Counted from the stretch's first letter, positions 27,308 through 36,786 are shown. The stretch is DNA of 58,435 nt from Anaerolineales bacterium (GCA_029210945.1 JARGGH010000020.1:1-58435); one strand, 5' to 3'. The notes: generated from the letters alone by a model not told the origin. Numbers and translations are program-made.

Positions 27308-27385
27308 TATCCGGCCGCCGACCGCAGCTCGAACCTCACAACAGAACGATTTGATCCCATTGGGACCAGCCCGATAAGCTTGGGC

Positions 27386-27391
27386 TATAAT
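27386..27391 (+). promoter_or_regulatory. -10 element of the formiminotransferase gene
   Basis: A perfect TATAAT 28 bases before the ATG. A possible -35 (TTGGGA) is 20 bases away, too far for a good promoter. Confidence 0.45.
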
Positions 27392-27419
27392 CGGGATAGC
27401 CAATCAAGGAAGGGACCCT

Positions 27420-28940
27420 ATGGAACAAAGAATCGTTGAGTGCGTGCCAAATTTCTCTGAGGGACGAGATGAGCAGACCATCACCGCAATCAAAGCCTCG
27501 ATCGATGCTGTGCGCGGGGTCTACGTGCTCGATCTGCACTCGGACGCCGACCACAATCGCACCGTCATCACCTTCGCAGGCGAACCTGAGGCGGTCATGG
27601 AAGCCGCATTTCAGGGCATCCAGAAAGCCTCTGAGCTCATCGACTTGGACAGGCACAGCGGCGAACACCCCCGCATTGGCGCCACCGATGTTGTGCCATT
27701 TATCCCGATCTCCGGTGTGACGATGGATGAGTGTGTGCAGCAGGCAGAAGATCTTGGCAAGCGCGTCGCCGATGAACTCGATATCCCCGTGTACCTTTAT
27801 GAGAAAGCGGCCACCCGCCCTGAACGCGTCAACCTGGCGAACATCCGCCGCGGGGAGTATGAAGGGCTCAAAGAAGCGATTAAAAGTGACCCTGAGCGGG
27901 CGCCCGATTTCGGCCCCGGGGCGCTCGGCAAGGCAGGCGCAACGGTTATCGGCGCCCGGGTCCCACTGATCGCCTTTAACGTCTATCTCAACACGGATGA
28001 CGAGGAGATCGCGACCAAAATCGGACGCGCCATTCGCCACTCATCGGGCGGCCTGCGCTACGTCAAAGCGCTCGGAATGCTGGTGGACGGCAAAGCCCAG
28101 GTCTCGATGAACCTGACAAATTACGAACGCACGCCGATTGCGAGGGTCGTGGAATCCATCCGCCGGGAAGCCGGACGCTACGGCGTCGGCATCCACCACT
28201 CGGAACTCGTCGGCCTGATCCCCCAGGCAGCGCTGGTGGATGCGGCCCAATGGTACCTGCAGCTGGACCAGTTTGTGCCCGATCAGATCCTGGAAACCCG
28301 CCTCTACGCCGCGATGCAGGCCGAAGAGGCCCAGATGGATCCTTTCCTCGATGACCTCGCTGCAGGCACCGCGACACCGGGAGGCGGGTCGGCCGCCGCT
28401 TACGCCGCTGCGATAGGCGCTTCACTGGTCTCCATGGTGGCCCGGCTGACGATCGGAAAGAAGAAATACGCCGGCGTCGAACGCGAGATGAGCACGATCC
28501 TCGAGGGCGCGCAGGCGCTTCAAGATCGCCTCTTCCGTGCGGTTTCCGAGGACTCACAGGCTTTTGAGGCTGTGATGGACGCGTATCGCCTGCCGAAAGA
28601 GACCGAGCAGGAAACGGCAGAGCGTAAGGCGGCGATTGAAACCGCGATGCAAACGGCTGCTGAGGTCCCACTACAAGTGTGCAGGGATGCGGTTCACGTT
28701 ATGGCGTTCGCAGCGGATGTCGCTGAACGGGGCAACCGCAACGCAGTCAGCGACGCAGGCTCCGCCGGAGCGATGGCCCAGGCGGCTTTTAAAGCCGCTC
28801 AATATAACGTGCGCATCAACGCCAAGAGCATCTCTGACGAGAGGATGGCCAGAAACTGGCTGAAAGAGATCGAGCGACTCCAGGCTGAGGCCGATAAGCA
28901 CTCGGCACGCCTTGACGGGCTCGTGCAGGACCAGCTATAG
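27420..28940 (+). CDS. ftcD: Bifunctional glutamate formimidoyltransferase / formimidoyl-THF cyclodeaminase
   Basis: Joins the last steps of histidine degradation to one-carbon metabolism: transfer of the formimino group of formiminoglutamate to tetrahydrofolate, then release of ammonia to give methenyl-THF. The 506 residues hold the formiminotransferase N- and C-domains at 1-300 (ECVPNFSEGRD, HSDADHNRTVITFAG, HPRIGATDVVPFIPI) and the cyclodeaminase domain at about 310-500 (TPGGGSAAAYAAAIGASLVSMVARLT). In many bacteria the two activities are separate genes; here they are fused, as in animals. No hut genes are nearby. Confidence 0.95.
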   Translation: MEQRIVECVPNFSEGRDEQTITAIKASIDAVRGVYVLDLHSDADHNRTVITFAGEPEAVMEAAFQGIQKASELIDLDRHSGEHPRIGATDVVPFIPISGVTMDECVQQAEDLGKRVADELDIPVYLYEKAATRPERVNLANIRRGEYEGLKEAIKSDPERAPDFGPGALGKAGATVIGARVPLIAFNVYLNTDDEEIATKIGRAIRHSSGGLRYVKALGMLVDGKAQVSMNLTNYERTPIARVVESIRREAGRYGVGIHHSELVGLIPQAALVDAAQWYLQLDQFVPDQILETRLYAAMQAEEAQMDPFLDDLAAGTATPGGGSAAAYAAAIGASLVSMVARLTIGKKKYAGVEREMSTILEGAQALQDRLFRAVSEDSQAFEAVMDAYRLPKETEQETAERKAAIETAMQTAAEVPLQVCRDAVHVMAFAADVAERGNRNAVSDAGSAGAMAQAAFKAAQYNVRINAKSISDERMARNWLKEIERLQAEADKHSARLDGLVQDQL

Positions 28941-28975
28941 AACATTCAGCTGCGCCTGGCCCCTGGCAGAGACCC

Positions 28976-30628
28976 TCACCACCCGCTTTGACGGAATATT
29001 CCCTCCAGGAAGGTCTCCCGCTCCTCAGGCTGCATGGGCCGCGGTCGGGCGTAGTTCTCCAACAGGCTGGTCAGCAGTTCCGTGCTGATGTGGCGCCCAT
29101 CATAGAAAACGTGCCGGTCGATAAACTGCTGCCGCAGCGCCAGACTCTGCATCTGGTCGAAGAAAAGGTTGCCGAGGCCATAGTGGATGAACGCCCCCGA
29201 TTCGAAATCGATCGGTTGCGGTTGGTGCGCCTGGCTGCCGCTGACGATCACCGCGCCCGCCCGCGCGGCGGCGAGGAATGCTGCACGCTGCGCTTCAGAC
29301 GGTTTCGCTAATTCGCTCCATTGGAATGTGAAAATGGGCAGGAAACCTTCATCGCGCAGCCGTCCGGTTTCCTCCAACAACCCTGCAGCACTGCATGGAG
29401 CCGCGCCAGGCGCAGATTCGCTCGCCCAGGCGTAGCCTGGCCCGGGCTGGTTGCAGCCGATCAACGCGATCCGGTTCCCGTTGTGCTCGAACACTGCGGG
29501 CTGCCGCGCGGCCGCCAGATCTTCTCCCCCGCCAAATGTGGACCAGCCCGCGCCGTGATACATTTCCAGCGTGGAGAGAAACGGCTCCGCGCCGAAATCC
29601 TTGTTGTGGTTGCCGGTCAGCTCCACCACGTCGACACCGATCGACTCCAGCAGCGCAAAGTAGTCCGGATCGCTGCAGAACTTGAGACCCTCCTGGACAG
29701 GATCCGGGAACGGGCACCCCTCCCAGAATGAAACCTCGTTGCTGATGTGGGTGATATCCGCCTCCCGCAGCCAATCGCCGATCAATTCAGCAGGGTAGAG
29801 CACCCCGCGGCGCTCCATCTGCCAGGCCGTGGCGCGCGTCAGCGCGGTGACACCGGTCATGACCATCACGGTCATCCGCCCGGGATCACGGTTCGTGACC
29901 GGCCAGTCAAGCCGGGCGGCAAATTCATCAAGCAGCGAGGGTTCGCCCGAGAGACCAATCGGGATCAGCAGCGGGTAGCTCTGAGGTTCGAACGATTTCT
30001 CGATTGGGCTCTGACCGTCCAGCCGCAAAACCTTCCAGCGGGGCTCCAGTTCTTCGAATGGTATCACCGAGATGTGTCCCGGGAGAGCCCAGGCGAATTC
30101 GAGCAGATCTTCTCCCTCAACCTGATCGACCGCGCTTCCCGGATCTGTCCCGAAACCCCTGCGGAGCAGCGCCGAGATCTCCGGCGTGACCAGCAGGCCG
30201 CCTTCTGCGGACACGCCCGTCCAACGCTCCTGCAGATCTTCAAGGCTGAATTCGTCACGAACGGTCGGGAACGCGGCAACCACGGCATAGACCCATTGGG
30301 TCAGCAGGCGCTCCGGCTGCGCTTCAACCCTGATTTCCGCTGCAGATTGCATCTCGACAAGCACATATCTCCCGTCGCTTCCATCGATGAGCGACAAAAC
30401 CGTGTCTACCAGCGCAGCGGGCACCCCGGGGTCGATCCAGACTCCAAGACGATCGGGAGCAGGTGCTTCGGTCGCCGGCAGGAATGGCGTCGTAGAGGGT
30501 GTGGCGTCAGGGATCGTCCCGGTCACCAGCGTGCTGCTTCCAACCGGCAGTGTGCCTGTGCAGGCTGAAATCAGCAACGGGAGCAGAAGGAGAAGTGCAT
30601 TTCTTCGCGATTCGGTCGTCGGGAGCAC
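28976..30628 (-). CDS. CapA-family lipoprotein (PGA_cap metallophosphatase-like)
   Basis: A 550-residue lipoprotein (lipobox LISAC, Cys23, followed by a Thr/Pro-rich linker). The N-terminal 200 residues look like a separate beta/alpha domain. The C-terminal part (about 260-540) is the CapA/PGA_cap metallophosphatase domain with MTGVTALTRA, ISNEVSFWE, ELTGNHNKDFG, SGSQAHQPQP and YGLGNLFFDQ; the family is linked to poly-gamma-glutamate and other envelope polymers. The start is GTG without an obvious ribosome site; the -10-like CATAAT nine bases before it hints at a leaderless mRNA. Divergent from proS. Confidence 0.85.
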   Translation of the reverse strand: MLPTTESRRNALLLLLPLLISACTGTLPVGSSTLVTGTIPDATPSTTPFLPATEAPAPDRLGVWIDPGVPAALVDTVLSLIDGSDGRYVLVEMQSAAEIRVEAQPERLLTQWVYAVVAAFPTVRDEFSLEDLQERWTGVSAEGGLLVTPEISALLRRGFGTDPGSAVDQVEGEDLLEFAWALPGHISVIPFEELEPRWKVLRLDGQSPIEKSFEPQSYPLLIPIGLSGEPSLLDEFAARLDWPVTNRDPGRMTVMVMTGVTALTRATAWQMERRGVLYPAELIGDWLREADITHISNEVSFWEGCPFPDPVQEGLKFCSDPDYFALLESIGVDVVELTGNHNKDFGAEPFLSTLEMYHGAGWSTFGGGEDLAAARQPAVFEHNGNRIALIGCNQPGPGYAWASESAPGAAPCSAAGLLEETGRLRDEGFLPIFTFQWSELAKPSEAQRAAFLAAARAGAVIVSGSQAHQPQPIDFESGAFIHYGLGNLFFDQMQSLALRQQFIDRHVFYDGRHISTELLTSLLENYARPRPMQPEERETFLEGIFRQSGW

Positions 30629-30774
30629 AGTAGCGGCATTATGCCATGCACCAGATGGATTTGCCAGACGGTGCCCCCCCGGCTCGATTTTCGATTGGTT
30701 TTTGAGATACCGGCCGGGGCAAGTTTAATCTTCTCCGCAGATCTTCGACTTCCGCGAAGCGCAGACCGATGCAA

Positions 30775-30803
30775 TTGACGGACATTCTCATCGATGGTAA
30801 AGT
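30775..30803 (+). promoter_or_regulatory. Promoter of the proS leader
   Basis: TTGACG and TAAAGT with a 17-base spacer. Transcription from near 30810 gives a leader of about 220 bases before proS. Confidence 0.55.
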
Positions 30804-30872
30804 TGCTTCATCATGGTTTTGCAGACCCGCGAGAGCCCGATATTCCCGCCCGTCCCTACCAGCCATCACCCG

Positions 30873-30969
30873 GCGTGGGCATCGGTTCGCGAGCGCTGAT
30901 CGGCTGATATTCAGCCCCGTCCGCAACCTGATCCGTCAACCTGTGCCCCCGCTGACCGGGGCATTTTTT
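30873..30969 (+). promoter_or_regulatory. Candidate transcription attenuator in the proS leader
   Basis: TGCCCC (30944-30949) pairs with GGGGCA (30958-30963), followed by TTTTTT, a clear intrinsic terminator 62 bases before proS. The segment GCGTGGGCA (30873-30881) can instead pair with TGCCCCCGC (30944-30952) at eight of nine positions, giving a mutually exclusive antiterminator. No plus-strand gene lies upstream, so the terminator can only act on the leader. The sequence is not a clear T-box. Confidence 0.6.
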
Positions 30970-31030
30970 ATTCAGATCCGTTTTGAGATCGTTTTTCTAT
31001 CCGAATGTTCATTAACCAGGAGGCGCTCTT

Positions 31031-32788
31031 ATGCGAATGAGTAAACTTTTCAGCCAGACCCTCCGTGATCGACCTTCAGAGGCGGAGATCGCCAGCCACG
31101 AGCTCTTGCTGCGGGCGGGTTTCATCCGCCAGCTTGCGGCGGGGATTTTCACCGTCCTCCCGCTGGCGCAGCGCTCGGTCACGAAAATCGAAGACATCAT
31201 GCGCGCGGAGATAAACGCCATCGGTGGTCAGGAGATCACCATGCCCGTCGTGCATCCGGCTGACCTCTGGAAAGAGACCAATCGCTGGTACCAGGTTGGA
31301 ACTGAGATGGGTCGCTTCAAGGACAAAGCCGGTCGCGATATGGTGCTCGCCATGACGCATGAAGAGGTCGTCGCCGACCTTGTGCGCAACGAGATCCAGT
31401 CGTACCGCCAACTCCCGCAGCTGATCTATCACATCCAGACCAAGTGGCGGGACGACCCTCGGCCGCGCGCCGGCCTGATCCGCGTGCGCGAATTTACGAT
31501 GAAAGACAGCTACAGCCTGGATGCTGACTGGGATGGTCTTGATAAACAGTACCGCAACCACTACCAGGCCTATTTCAACATCTTCCACCGCTGCGCATTG
31601 CCGGTCATTGCGGTGAAATCCGATGTCGGCATGATGGGCGGTAAGCTGGCGCACGAATTTATGTACCTCACGCCGGTCGGGGAGGACACACTGCTGCTTT
31701 GCGACAGCTGCGGGTATGCTGCCAACCGGCAGATCGCCCGTTTCCAGAAGCCCAAACCTGAAGCCGAGGAACTGAAACCGGTCGAGAAGGTCGAAACGCC
31801 GGAGATGAAGACGATCGCGGGATTGGCGAAATTCCTGAACGTGCCTGAATCACGCACGGCCAAAGCGGTCTTCATGATGGGAACATTCACTCGGGACAAA
31901 GAGGAGTTCGAACGTTTTGTTTTTGCAATCGTGCGCGGCGATATGGACCTGAACGAAACCAAACTGGCCAACGCGATCAAGGCCAAAGAACTGCGGCCCG
32001 CCACCGAAGCCGAGATCATCGCCGTCGGTGCAGTGCCGGGATACGCCTCACCGGTGGACATCGAGGGCGCGCTGGTCGTTGTGGATGATCTCATCCCGGA
32101 GTCTCCCAACCTGGTCGCCGGAGCGAACGAGGAAGGCTACCACCTGCGCAACGTCAACCTGGGGCGTGATTACGAAGCCGATATTGTCGCCGATATCGCC
32201 GCCGCGGATGAGGGTGCGCTGTGCCCCGAATGCGGCGCAGAAATGGCATCCTCGCGCGGGGTAGAAGTCGGCAATATCTTCAAGCTCGGCACGCGCTACA
32301 GCGAGGACATGGGCTGCACCTTCCTCGATCAGGATGGTGTGGCGAAATTCGTGGTCATGGGCTCATACGGCATCGGCAGCGGCCGGCTGCTGGCTGCCAT
32401 CGCCGAGGAGTATAACGACGAAAACGGGCTGATCTGGCCCATCACCGTGGCACCTTATGAAGTTCACTTGTTAGATCTTAAAGGTGCCGAGGACGAAGCG
32501 CGGCGCGTGTACGACGAACTGGTGGAAGCCGGGATCGAGGTGCTCTTCGATGACCGCCCGGAGAGCCCCGGCGTGAAATTCGCCGACGCCGACCTGATCG
32601 GGATCCCCATCCGGCTCACGGTGAGCAAGCGGTCACTGGGAGAAAACAGCGTCGAGGTCAAACGGCGGGATATGGAGAAGAGCGAGTTGGTGCCCGTCGA
32701 AGAGATTGCAGCGCACGTGCGAGCGCTGGTCAACACGCTGCACAGCGCCATCGAGAAACTGGTGGTCGAGATGCCGTACGAGGATTGA
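31031..32788 (+). CDS. proS: Prolyl-tRNA synthetase (bacterial type with editing domain)
   Basis: Charges tRNA-Pro. The 585 residues have the class II motifs (motif 2 region with KWRDDPRPRAGLIRVREFTMKDSYS), an inserted editing domain at about 225-380 (the Ala-tRNA-Pro deacylase type, containing SRTAKAVF and GDMDLNETKL), motif 3 GSYGIGSGRLLAA and a C-terminal anticodon-binding domain ending KLVVEMPYED. AGGAGG is eight bases before the ATG. Behind a possible attenuator and in front of a strong terminator, so monocistronic. Confidence 0.96.
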   Translation: MRMSKLFSQTLRDRPSEAEIASHELLLRAGFIRQLAAGIFTVLPLAQRSVTKIEDIMRAEINAIGGQEITMPVVHPADLWKETNRWYQVGTEMGRFKDKAGRDMVLAMTHEEVVADLVRNEIQSYRQLPQLIYHIQTKWRDDPRPRAGLIRVREFTMKDSYSLDADWDGLDKQYRNHYQAYFNIFHRCALPVIAVKSDVGMMGGKLAHEFMYLTPVGEDTLLLCDSCGYAANRQIARFQKPKPEAEELKPVEKVETPEMKTIAGLAKFLNVPESRTAKAVFMMGTFTRDKEEFERFVFAIVRGDMDLNETKLANAIKAKELRPATEAEIIAVGAVPGYASPVDIEGALVVVDDLIPESPNLVAGANEEGYHLRNVNLGRDYEADIVADIAAADEGALCPECGAEMASSRGVEVGNIFKLGTRYSEDMGCTFLDQDGVAKFVVMGSYGIGSGRLLAAIAEEYNDENGLIWPITVAPYEVHLLDLKGAEDEARRVYDELVEAGIEVLFDDRPESPGVKFADADLIGIPIRLTVSKRSLGENSVEVKRRDMEKSELVPVEEIAAHVRALVNTLHSAIEKLVVEMPYED

Positions 32789-32934
32789 AAGAGGCGGGCG
32801 AGGTTTAGGTCGGGGATCCGGGCGCGACCAGGAAATAAGCAAAAAGGTATGCCCGCGAGCCCACGCCGCCTGCGCGAGGGGGTCTACGAACGACCGCCGC
32901 TCCCACGATCCAACCCTGTATTCAGGGATAACAT

Positions 32935-32959
32935 AAAGCCTGCCGCGCGGCAGGCTTTT
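32935..32959 (+). terminator. Intrinsic terminator downstream of proS
   Basis: AAAGCCTGCC pairs with GGCAGGCTTT over ten bases with a four-base loop GCGC, followed by TT. Confidence 0.85.
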
Positions 32960-33007
32960 GATCGTGTGTTGAGCTCTGCTCCGGGGGGAGCCGATTCTAA
33001 TATCTCA

Positions 33008-33217
33008 TCAATCCTCGGGGACACCCAGGCGGCTCACCTGCCTGAGCAAACCCAGCACACCCACTCCGAGGCGCAGCCCTTCGCGCGTCCCGAATTTAAG
33101 CTCTTCGCCGGTCTCTTCGGCACGTTTCACGAGCACCACCGCGACGCCCAGGCCGGTCAGCGCGCCGAGCACAACGCCGAGAAGGTAGATCCGGTTCTTC
33201 CAATTTTGATCATTCAT
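33008..33217 (-). CDS. Small single-span membrane protein
   Basis: A 69-residue protein with one membrane helix near the N-terminus (about 9-31, IYLLGVVLGALTGLGVAVVLV) and a basic-acidic C-terminal part. Family unknown; it resembles the YtxH-like class in layout only. The start is the ATG with GGAG six bases upstream, overlapping the stop of the preceding gene by eight bases, which implies translational coupling. Confidence 0.7.
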   Translation of the reverse strand: MNDQNWKNRIYLLGVVLGALTGLGVAVVLVKRAEETGEELKFGTREGLRLGVGVLGLLRQVSRLGVPED

Positions 33218-33680
33218 CTGATTCTCCATCATCCAGGCCAAAGAGGGAGGCTAACCCTTTGACAAACGCCATCATCACCGCCCAGCCGCCCTTGACCACG
33301 AACAGCGGTCTGACGGCAACATCCGTCCCCTGCCGAATATACCGACCCGCACGATTGATATACCCGTCAACCTTGCGGAGCGGCGCCGGCAGCCAGGCGG
33401 TCAATTTAAAAAGCCCGTACCAGAGCGCAGCAAGCAGAGCGATCGGGATCAGACCAGCGCACAACCAGGGGATCAGCAGGATGATCAAAGAGGCGTCAGC
33501 CCATGCGCTTGCCGTTCCGATGCCCCCTCGCCAGAGCAAGTAGACGGCGGCAAATAAAGCAAGCACCCCGACCATGAGTGGAAGGATCACTTGCAGGAGG
33601 AACCGGCGTCGGTCCGGCTTAACCTTTTGCTCTTGGGAGGAACGTTCAACATTGGGTGGCTGCGTCATCGATGTATCCAT
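33210..33680 (-). CDS. Membrane protein of unknown function
   Basis: About 156 residues with a cytoplasmic N-terminus and two or three membrane segments (VILPLMVGVLALFAAVYLLW, LIILLIPWLCAGLIPIALLAALWYGLF) followed by an amphipathic region (AGRYIRQGTDVAV). Not recognised. Start uncertain: ATG at 33680 lies eight bases after a TACAAT -10-like box and could be leaderless; ATG at 33668 is the alternative. Cotranslated with the small membrane protein downstream. Confidence 0.65.
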   Translation of the reverse strand: MDTSMTQPPNVERSSQEQKVKPDRRRFLLQVILPLMVGVLALFAAVYLLWRGGIGTASAWADASLIILLIPWLCAGLIPIALLAALWYGLFKLTAWLPAPLRKVDGYINRAGRYIRQGTDVAVRPLFVVKGGWAVMMAFVKGLASLFGLDDGESDE

Positions 33681-33842
33681 GCCTGTGTATTGTAGCATGA
33701 CCCCATTCCGGGTTGTACACGCCGGTATGGAATCAGGGTGGTGATTCGCTGTTCAGATCCCACCGATCTCGATGGGTCAAACGGGCTGTTACAATTACGA
33801 CTGCTAACGCGTTAAAATGGCAGCGGGAAACAGGAGGGTCAT

Positions 33843-35054
33843 ATGGCGGATTTTTCTGGTAAGGGAAAAGTTGCGGTCTTAAAGACAAAACCGGAGTCGG
33901 TCGTCGAAGATGTCGAACGCGTGATGAAACTGGCCGATTTCACCTCCGCGCTGCCCAGAGACAAGCAGACCGGTTTGAAAATCAACATCTCGTGGCAGAC
34001 CTGGTATCCCGCCTGCTCATCCACGCCCTGGCAGATCGAAGGCGCGATCAAAGCGCTCCATAACGCCGGTTACGACGACATCGTTGGCGTGCACAACGAT
34101 ACGGTCGTCGTGGATACGCGCGTCGGTGAATTCAACAACAAGCACCGCTTCGTGACCGACAAGCACGACATCCCCTGCATTTATCTCTACGAGGAAGATT
34201 TCGAGTGGTTCGAATACGTGCCGAAAGAGCGCGAACTGCTCGTGCTGGACAAAGTCTACCCGCAGGGTGTTTTCATCCCCAAGGCAATCGTGGGCATGAA
34301 TATGATCCAGCTCCCAACCGTAAAAACGCACGTGTTCACAACGATCACCGGCGCAATGAAAAACGCGTTCGGCGGCCTGCTGCACCGCGACCGCCACTGG
34401 ACGCACGCCGTGATCCACGACACGCTCGTAGACCTGCTCAGCATCCAGCAGGAAATCCATCCGGGCCTCTTCGCGCTCATGGATGGGACTTTCGCAGGCG
34501 ATGGTCCCGGGCCGCGCGCCATGCGCTGGCACCAGAAGGACATCCTGCTCGCCTCGGCAGACCAGGTCGCGATCGACGCCGTCTCGGCGAAGCTGCAGGG
34601 CTTCGACCCGATGCAGATCCGCTTCATCCGCCGGGCGCATGAGATGGGGTTGGGGATCGGCGACCCGACGCAGATCGAGATCCTCGGCTACGACATCGAG
34701 CAGGAAGAACCGTGGAACTTCTCGCAGGAGGACACGTTCGCCAGCCGCGGCCAGAAGCTCATCTATCACGGACCGCTCAAGCCGCTCGAAAAAATCCTGC
34801 TGCAAAGTCCGCTCGTGCCATGGTCGTATTTCGCCAGCAATTTTTACCACAACGTCTACTGGTACCCGTTCGTCGGCCGTAAGCGCGTCCGGTCTGCGCT
34901 CGAAAATCCCTGGGGGCAGCTTTTCAAGGAGTACGGTGACGGCGAGGTGGTCATGCCCGGTATGGAGCCGAAAACCGTGCTGCAGGCCGTTGTCGGGCTG
35001 ACCCTGCTGGCGGCCGCGATCGTAGGAGGCGTGAGCCTGCTGCGCGGTCGCTGA
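33843..35054 (+). CDS. DUF362 domain protein with C-terminal membrane anchor
   Basis: A 403-residue protein of the DUF362 family. The domain covers about 10-290 (KINISWQTWYPACSSTPWQIEGAIKAL, GMNMIQLPTVKTHVFTTITGAMKN, MDGTFAGDGPG) and a hydrophobic helix ends the protein (TLLAAAIVGGVSLL). Many family members are fused to 2[4Fe-4S] ferredoxins; here that part is missing, so the role is not obvious. A CAGGAGGG ribosome site precedes it. Its last base is shared with the flippase-like gene start, so both form an operon with the PHP gene. Confidence 0.82.
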   Translation: MADFSGKGKVAVLKTKPESVVEDVERVMKLADFTSALPRDKQTGLKINISWQTWYPACSSTPWQIEGAIKALHNAGYDDIVGVHNDTVVVDTRVGEFNNKHRFVTDKHDIPCIYLYEEDFEWFEYVPKERELLVLDKVYPQGVFIPKAIVGMNMIQLPTVKTHVFTTITGAMKNAFGGLLHRDRHWTHAVIHDTLVDLLSIQQEIHPGLFALMDGTFAGDGPGPRAMRWHQKDILLASADQVAIDAVSAKLQGFDPMQIRFIRRAHEMGLGIGDPTQIEILGYDIEQEEPWNFSQEDTFASRGQKLIYHGPLKPLEKILLQSPLVPWSYFASNFYHNVYWYPFVGRKRVRSALENPWGQLFKEYGDGEVVMPGMEPKTVLQAVVGLTLLAAAIVGGVSLLRGR

Positions 35055-36043
35055 TGAAGGATCTCCGCCGACGGCTGCTCGCCGGCTTAGCACTCGGCTT
35101 CATCGTCATCCTGGCGCTCACCCTGCTCGGTGATGTCCGGGAAGTGCGCGCCCATCTCGCTGAGTTCAAATGGGCGCTGACTCCGCTCATCCTCCTGGGG
35201 ACGTTGTTCAATTACACCCTGCGATTCTTCAAGTGGCATTTCTTCCTTGGCCAGATCGGGATCCGGGATCTCGCCTGGCTGCGGAGCCTGCAGCTCTTCG
35301 TAGCCGGCTTCCCGCTTGCCGTCACGCCGGGCAAAGTCGGCGAGGCGCTCAAGGGCGTCTGGCTGAACCGTGAGTGTGGCACGCCGGTGGCGCGCGGCGT
35401 GACGGTCGTGCTCGCCGAGCGCGTCAGCGACGGGCTCGCTGTGCTGCTGCTTTCATCGCTGGGCGTGCTCGCCTACCCGCGCTACTGGCCGGCGTTTGCG
35501 TCCGTGTTGGGTTTGCTGCTGATCGGCGTCGTGCTCTCACAGATACGTCCGGCGGCGCTGCGCATCCTCGCGCTGCTGGGTCGCCTGCCGCTGATCAACA
35601 AGTTTCAACACCACCTGCTCGAGTTCTACGAGGGTGCTTATTCACTCTTCCGGCCGCGCTCGACCGTCATCTCCGTGGGGCTGGGCACAGCAGCCTGGTT
35701 CGGCGAAGGCGTCGCGATGTACCTTGTCCTGCTCGGCCTGGGTGTCCCGCCCGGCGGGGAAATCCTCGGTCTGGCGGTTTTCGTGCTGGCGTTCTCGACC
35801 GTCATCGGCGCTGTGTCGGCGCTCCCCGGCGGGCTCGGGGCGGCCGAACTGAGCATCGCCGGCATGCTCGCGTTGACGCTCGGCCTCGAGGCGAGCACCG
35901 CCGCAGCAGCGACGCTCCTGATCCGTCTCGGTACGCTCTGGTTCGGCGTGACGCTGGGGCTGATCGTCTGGTTGTTCTCACGAGACCTGCTGCTGCTCGA
36001 ATCGAGCGATCCAACCCAATCACCCGAGAGCCTGCCGACTTAG
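35054..36043 (+). CDS. Lysylphosphatidylglycerol synthase-type transmembrane protein (UPF0104)
   Basis: A 329-residue polytopic protein of the LPG synthase TM/flippase-like family with about eight membrane segments. Conserved features are LRFFKWHFFLGQIG, AVTPGKVGEALKG and VVLAERVSDGLAVLLL, which match the family. There is no aminoacyl-transfer domain, so it is not an MprF synthase; a lipid-moving role is inference. Overlaps the DUF362 gene by one base and precedes the PHP gene. Confidence 0.85.
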   Translation: MKDLRRRLLAGLALGFIVILALTLLGDVREVRAHLAEFKWALTPLILLGTLFNYTLRFFKWHFFLGQIGIRDLAWLRSLQLFVAGFPLAVTPGKVGEALKGVWLNRECGTPVARGVTVVLAERVSDGLAVLLLSSLGVLAYPRYWPAFASVLGLLLIGVVLSQIRPAALRILALLGRLPLINKFQHHLLEFYEGAYSLFRPRSTVISVGLGTAAWFGEGVAMYLVLLGLGVPPGGEILGLAVFVLAFSTVIGAVSALPGGLGAAELSIAGMLALTLGLEASTAAAATLLIRLGTLWFGVTLGLIVWLFSRDLLLLESSDPTQSPESLPT

Positions 36044-36067
36044 ACCATCCCTTCAAAGGTGAGAACG

Positions 36068-36733
36068 ATGACCACATACACCGTTGAGCTGCACTGCCAT
36101 ACCTACCATTCGAGCGACAGCCTGATGCTGCCGGAACAGATCTTGAAGATCTGTGACCGGCGCGGCATAGAGCGCATCGCGATCACCGACCACAACACGA
36201 TCGCCGGCGCGCTCGAGACCGCCGCGCTGGTGCCGGAGCGCGTGATCATCGGCGAGGAGATCCTCACCACGGAAGGCGAGATTCTGGGCTATTTCATCGA
36301 GGAGGAGGTCCCCGAGGGGCTGCCGCCGGTGGAGGTCGTCCGCCGTCTGAAGGACCAGGGCGCCGTGATCAGCATCTCACACCCGTTCGATCTAACCCGT
36401 GGTTGCCGCTGGAGCATGGAGACCCTCGAAGCGCTGCTGCCTGATCTGGACATGATCGAGGTGCTCAACGCGCGCACGTGGACGAACCGGCCCAATCTGC
36501 AGGCCACCGTCCTGGCGGAGCGCGCCGGCCTGCCCGGCGCAGCCGGATCGGACGCCCACGCTCCGGTCGAGGTCGGACGGGCAACTGTCGTCATGCCGGC
36601 GTTCTCGGATGCGGAGACTTTCCGGAACGCGCTGCAAGGAGCACGGATCCGGGGCCGCCGTTCGATACCGCTCGTCCACCTGACCTCACGCTACGCCGCC
36701 TGGCGCAAAGCGCGCGGCTGGAAGCGGCCCTGA
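36068..36733 (+). CDS. PHP-domain phosphoesterase-like protein
   Basis: A 221-residue metal-dependent hydrolase of the PHP family, with HCHTYHSSDS at the start, DHNTIAGA at about 43, GEEILTTEGEILGYF, SISHPFD and GSDAHAP, which together provide the metal-binding His and Asp residues. Substrates range from histidinol phosphate to nucleotides or RNA. The start is ATG with AAGGTGAG five bases upstream; GTG at 36059 would lie in that site. Last gene of the DUF362 operon; a terminator follows. Confidence 0.87.
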   Translation: MTTYTVELHCHTYHSSDSLMLPEQILKICDRRGIERIAITDHNTIAGALETAALVPERVIIGEEILTTEGEILGYFIEEEVPEGLPPVEVVRRLKDQGAVISISHPFDLTRGCRWSMETLEALLPDLDMIEVLNARTWTNRPNLQATVLAERAGLPGAAGSDAHAPVEVGRATVVMPAFSDAETFRNALQGARIRGRRSIPLVHLTSRYAAWRKARGWKRP

Positions 36734-36786
36734 CCGGACGGAGATCGGGGCGGTGAGTTGGAGGAAGGGTTCAGAGCGTTTTAATC

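Noticed and set aside
30873..30969. A classical T-box riboswitch at proS
   Set aside because: GTGGGCATCGGTTCGCGAGC only loosely resembles the GGGTGG-ACCGCG core, and the bulge that should pair with the tRNA-Pro acceptor end does not fit. Listed only as an attenuator of unknown type.
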